This document shows, one piece after another, positions 63,320 through 64,000 of a stretch of DNA of 64,000 bases. The position numbers were made by a program, and so were the translations under genes. Origin of the DNA: Cornus controversa (taxonomy: Eukaryota; Streptophyta; Magnoliopsida; Cornales; Cornaceae); contig CM048853.1 in NCBI GenBank assembly GCA_026545225.1, positions 49,649,755-49,713,754 on the forward strand. The letters run 5' to 3'. How positions within the stretch are numbered: the stretch's first letter is position 1; every line of letters starts with the position of its first letter. Under the pieces are notes generated by a model, which did not search any database, had not been told where the DNA came from, and was given only the letters and a program-made list of their open reading frames with translations.

Positions 63320-64000
63320 TATAAATATAATTGGATAGAATCATATATATCTGAAATTAATTCATATCTAAATCCAACAGATAGTATTAATTCAAATCGA
63401 TTGGACCACCAAAAAGTAGTCACATCAAAACATCATTTCATATCATATGTTAGCTCATCTGTGAGGTTTTAAACCTTAGCCCCCTTGTCCATTATTTTTT
63501 GAATAAATGACATCAAAATGGAAAATTTTGTAAAAATATTTAATACAGTGCCAAATTATCTAAATATTTTCATTCATAAAATACAATGTTTTAAGGCATT
63601 CTAGACTGCACTTTGAGGCACACCTTGAAGCAAGACATCCCCACATCACACAAACACGCTGAACAAAAAAAAGGCAGGTTGCCCAGGAAACTTTTGCCAT
63701 GAACTCAGGCATTCAAAAGCCACGCTTCAAATACCTTTTGTGCCTCCAATTTGTGTATACACTTCTCAAGATCGGCCATGGAATCCTTTAATGGAAATTT
63801 TAAATTATTTTATTAAAAAATAGGAGAAAAAACCTTAACTTAAACAGATCTCCATAGAACAACTAGGGAAACTGCAAAATTAGTTACTCTTTCCTTCAAC
63901 AGGCTCTTGCTTTTCAAATCCAAATAAATTGAACCCGTCAATATAGATAAATTAACTACTGGTCAGATGCCAAAATGCTTTACTGGAATTTTAGAACCTT
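50381..64000 (-). CDS. SEC31B: Protein transport protein SEC31 (COPII outer coat), 3' part; N-terminus outside window
   Basis: SEC31 with SEC13 forms the outer cage of COPII vesicles leaving the ER. Nineteen exons, all with GT-AG sites and matching phases: 62739-62835, 62555-62591, 62326-62431, 62183-62240, 61443-61540, 61102-61221, 59934-59976, 58888-58997, 58671-58798, 58005-58563, 57738-57830, 56683-56865, 56388-56601, 53620-53735, 53327-53494, 52577-52702, 52214-52499, 50646-50884, 50381-50470. They encode 956 aa. Order: WD40 blades ([23 protein letters not shown]-like, [28 protein letters not shown]), the [20 protein letters not shown] segment, the helical ACE1 region ([14 protein letters not shown], DRLASRLMG), a Pro/Gln-rich linker, and a C-terminal helical domain. 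The start and first blades (roughly 170-180 aa) lie beyond 64000. Confidence 0.95.
51809..52084. repeat. 92-bp tandem repeat, three copies, in a SEC31 intron
   Basis: Units at 51809, 51901 and 51993; copies 2 and 3 are almost identical and copy 1 differs at a few positions. Confidence 0.95.
53741..53763. repeat. (GA)n microsatellite at a SEC31 splice acceptor
   Basis: (ag)n immediately upstream, in gene sense, of the exon starting at 53735. On the minus strand it is a CT-rich polypyrimidine tract. Confidence 0.85.
54262..54294. repeat. (TC)n microsatellite in a SEC31 intron
   Basis: About 16 dinucleotide units in the 2.65-kb intron 53736-56387. Confidence 0.9.
55692..55969. repeat. 139-bp tandem duplication in a SEC31 intron
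   Basis: Units at 55692 and 55831 share cactcg-taaacctgcttcgctc through acatggcacatgcactc, with few differences and a 5-bp deletion in the second. Confidence 0.9.
60110..60312 (-). mobile_element. 3' fragment of an L1-type LINE in a SEC31 intron
   Basis: On the minus strand, from about 60306 downward, one frame reads [20 protein letters not shown] and continues [12 protein letters not shown]. This resembles the Trp-rich tail after the zinc-binding reverse-transcriptase domain of plant L1 elements. Only the last ~65 codons remain. Confidence 0.45.
60306..60625. repeat. Direct repeat of a ~60-bp block, 255 bp apart, in a SEC31 intron
   Basis: The block aaaaaaatcatcttccacta (then ttccaacatctccaatgtcc) near 60316 recurs near 60568 with a few changes. 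Confidence 0.8.
62910..62942. repeat. (GA)n microsatellite
   Basis: About 15 GA units in the SEC31 intron upstream of the exon at 62739-62835. Confidence 0.9.
62943..64000 (-). other. SEC31 intron sequence to the window edge
   Basis: No exon of SEC31 could be found here. A (TA)n-(CA)n run lies at 63286-63318. The missing upstream exon must be to the right of 64000. Confidence 0.6.

Noticed and set aside
1..64000. CRISPR array, operon structures or ribosome binding sites
   Set aside because: The window is plant nuclear DNA; tandem repeats here have long periods and no spacer pattern.

Overview
The window is AT-rich plant nuclear DNA. It holds plant-type spliced genes, a CC-NBS-LRR resistance gene, Ty1/copia and pararetroviral DNA, and many microsatellites and small repeats. 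A eudicot, possibly a woody one, fits best; species and family cannot be fixed from the sequence. Strand refers to the window as given.

Layout. (1) 1-11.9 kb is a repeat field without an intact gene. It has a 140-bp tandem repeat, copies of a ~0.7-kb repeat, a 1.2-kb TIR element with a 9-bp target duplication, two copies of a 1.1-kb duplication, a YJU2-like splicing-factor gene fragment, an LRR relic, and a series of diverged repeat units that runs up to the resistance gene. (2) 12.2-15.9 kb (-) is an RPP13-like-1-type CC-NBS-LRR gene broken by three one-base frameshifts. (3) 16.2-20.5 kb (+) is a complete but decayed Ty1/copia element with both LTRs and a 5-bp target duplication, about 280 bp upstream of the resistance-gene start. 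(4) 20.6-24.6 kb is a cluster of non-autonomous DNA elements, including a MULE-type MITE with 9-bp target duplications. (5) 29.5-31.0 kb (-) is an intact single-exon receptor-like cytoplasmic kinase. (6) 31-37 kb is intergenic with a doubled SINE. (7) 37.3-41.3 kb (-) is a three-exon GIY-YIG domain protein. (8) 42.4-49.6 kb (+) is an almost complete, circularly permuted, inactivated endogenous caulimovirid. Its order (coat protein/zinc finger, movement protein, protease, RT, RNase H, viroplasmin-type protein) resembles cavemoviruses and solendoviruses. (9) 50.4 kb to the right edge (-) is the COPII coat gene SEC31. Nineteen 3' exons can be placed with matching reading phases; the N-terminal exons lie beyond the window.

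The likely functional genes are the kinase, the GIY-YIG protein and SEC31. They are housekeeping or signalling genes on the minus strand with no evident pathway link. The rest records repeat turnover beside a decaying resistance locus and a viral integration between two conserved genes. All homologies are by eye from known family motifs; no database search was run.
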